Assembly: GCF_000247815.1 (NCBI RefSeq)
Contig: NC_021677.1
Span: 44,366,864 to 44,430,863, forward strand
From: Ficedula albicollis
Lineage: Eukaryota; Chordata; Aves; Passeriformes; Muscicapidae
Direction of reading: 5' to 3'
DNA: 64,000 nt
Under the pieces are notes generated by a model. That model ran no database searches, had not been told where the DNA came from, and was given only the letters and a program-made list of their open reading frames with translations. Shown one piece after another: positions 63,101 to 64,000 of this stretch. The translations under genes were made by a program, and so were the position numbers. Positions within the stretch are counted from its first letter, which is position 1, and the number at the start of each line of letters is the position of its first letter.

Positions 63101-64000
63101 GAGCTTTATGCTTTACAAATAATATTTTGTGGAATGAACTTGCTGTTTGAAATTTCTCCTTTCTCATCTCCACCTCTCAGTCCTCCACCTCTTAGCTGAT
63201 AAGCTACACAGCCATTTATTAGAATCAACAATTCACTAGGTCTTCAACAACACCTTGTTAAGTAATGACCATAGTCAAGTACCCTTATATTAGCACAATG
63301 TCAAGAAAGAAAATCCTAGTTCTCTCACCAAAGTGGACTGCAAAAGTGGGAAGGCATGCTTTTACTAGGCTTCTAGCAGTTTACTTCTTATTTTAAAATT
63401 ACTTAATGACATCTCTTCCTAGACCAGTAAAATGCTGCCATAACACAAACCTCACAAAACAAAGCATACAGTTACGCACAGATATGATGTCTAGTAGCAC
63501 CACTGAGAATTAAATATTGTTATGTAATCTAACTATGCTCATATTTATGAAACATTCTGTGTTCATGAAATTTTATGAGCCACAGGTATAAAGATTGTAG
63601 GTTATTGCATAGTGTTGTACATATTTTCTCAGATAGAAAATTCACAGCTCTTTCTGTATCTTGTATGTTCCAGTCATCCTGTTGAGTCCAAGAGCAGAGA
63701 TAAAGTTCACATTTAGCTAAAAAGCTGCTTAAAGTGGCTAAGACAAGCTAAAACATTATAGTGTGGAACTAACCAGGTTTGTAATATACAGGTTTTATCT
63801 GGCATGAGGTGGCATTAAAATTTGACATTAAGACTGCTTTACAGTGTTATATGTAAAGCTAATAATAAAAGGCAACATGCTATTTTATGAAGAGAAAGCT
63901 TATTGGTAAACATTCATGAGATATACACACAAAGTTACTCTAAAATAGGCACCTGCCCGTGCTTTACATGAAAATACCCTTTTGTATAGTTGATATAATA
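60139..64000. other. AT-rich non-coding stretch to the window end
   Basis: These 3.9 kb hold no gene, RNA gene or transposon that I can recognise. All frames are under 80 codons. Confidence 0.45.

Overview
This 64 kb window is AT-rich, gene-free vertebrate DNA that looks like a songbird (oscine passerine) genome. The identification rests on repeats. Several CR1 LINE fragments end in the bird-type ATTCTRTG octamer. A tRNA-Ile-headed SINE with a CR1-like tail at about 26.63-26.76 kb matches the TguSINE1 type known from passerines. There are also avian ERV LTR-like segments near 16, 45-46 and 57 kb. I found no protein-coding gene, no rRNA, no intact tRNA gene and no CRISPR array. All open frames are short, lie in homopolymers or lie inside transposon remnants. 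The window is best read as intergenic or deep intronic sequence.

Layout. From 1 to 5.5 kb there is a CR1-rich block in which a unit of about 2.54 kb (397-2934) is followed directly by a near-identical copy (2935-5522). Each unit carries a plus-strand CR1 split by a minus-strand CR1. In the first unit, 104 G replace part of the inner CR1. In the second unit the same place carries a 105 bp tandem duplication. From 5.5 to 16 kb the DNA is AT-rich and single-copy, with short tandem duplications at 6.4, 8.4, 9.2, 10.9 and 13.7 kb. From 16.06 to 16.8 kb lies a GC-richer LTR-like segment. From 16.8 to 26.3 kb I recognise no interspersed repeat, only local duplications at 20.4, 21.6 and 24.0 kb. Around 26.4-29.1 kb are a T60 tract, the SINE and a purine-only tract. 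From 29 to 42.8 kb there are a few CR1 fragments, an AT-rich segment and a GA/GGAA microsatellite. At 42,828-43,561 stands T24-G680-T30, the most abnormal sequence in the window. Next come an old CR1-like stretch (43.6-44.1 kb) and an ERVK-type LTR apparently split by another element (45.4-46.5 kb). From 46.5 to 52.4 kb I recognise nothing. From 52.4 to 60.1 kb there are a nested cascade of tandem duplications, degraded CR1 pieces, an LTR and more duplications. From 60.1 kb to the end I recognise nothing.

The signal that ordinary annotation would miss is the density of recent, local, direct duplications. I count 18 loci with unit lengths of 29 bp to 2.5 kb, mostly above 95% identical. In all four three-copy arrays the two outer copies are identical where they overlap and the middle copy is the divergent one. 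Together with the two pure-G tracts, this means either a region prone to replication-template switching or systematic assembly artefacts. The sequence alone cannot decide, and the tests are given with each finding.
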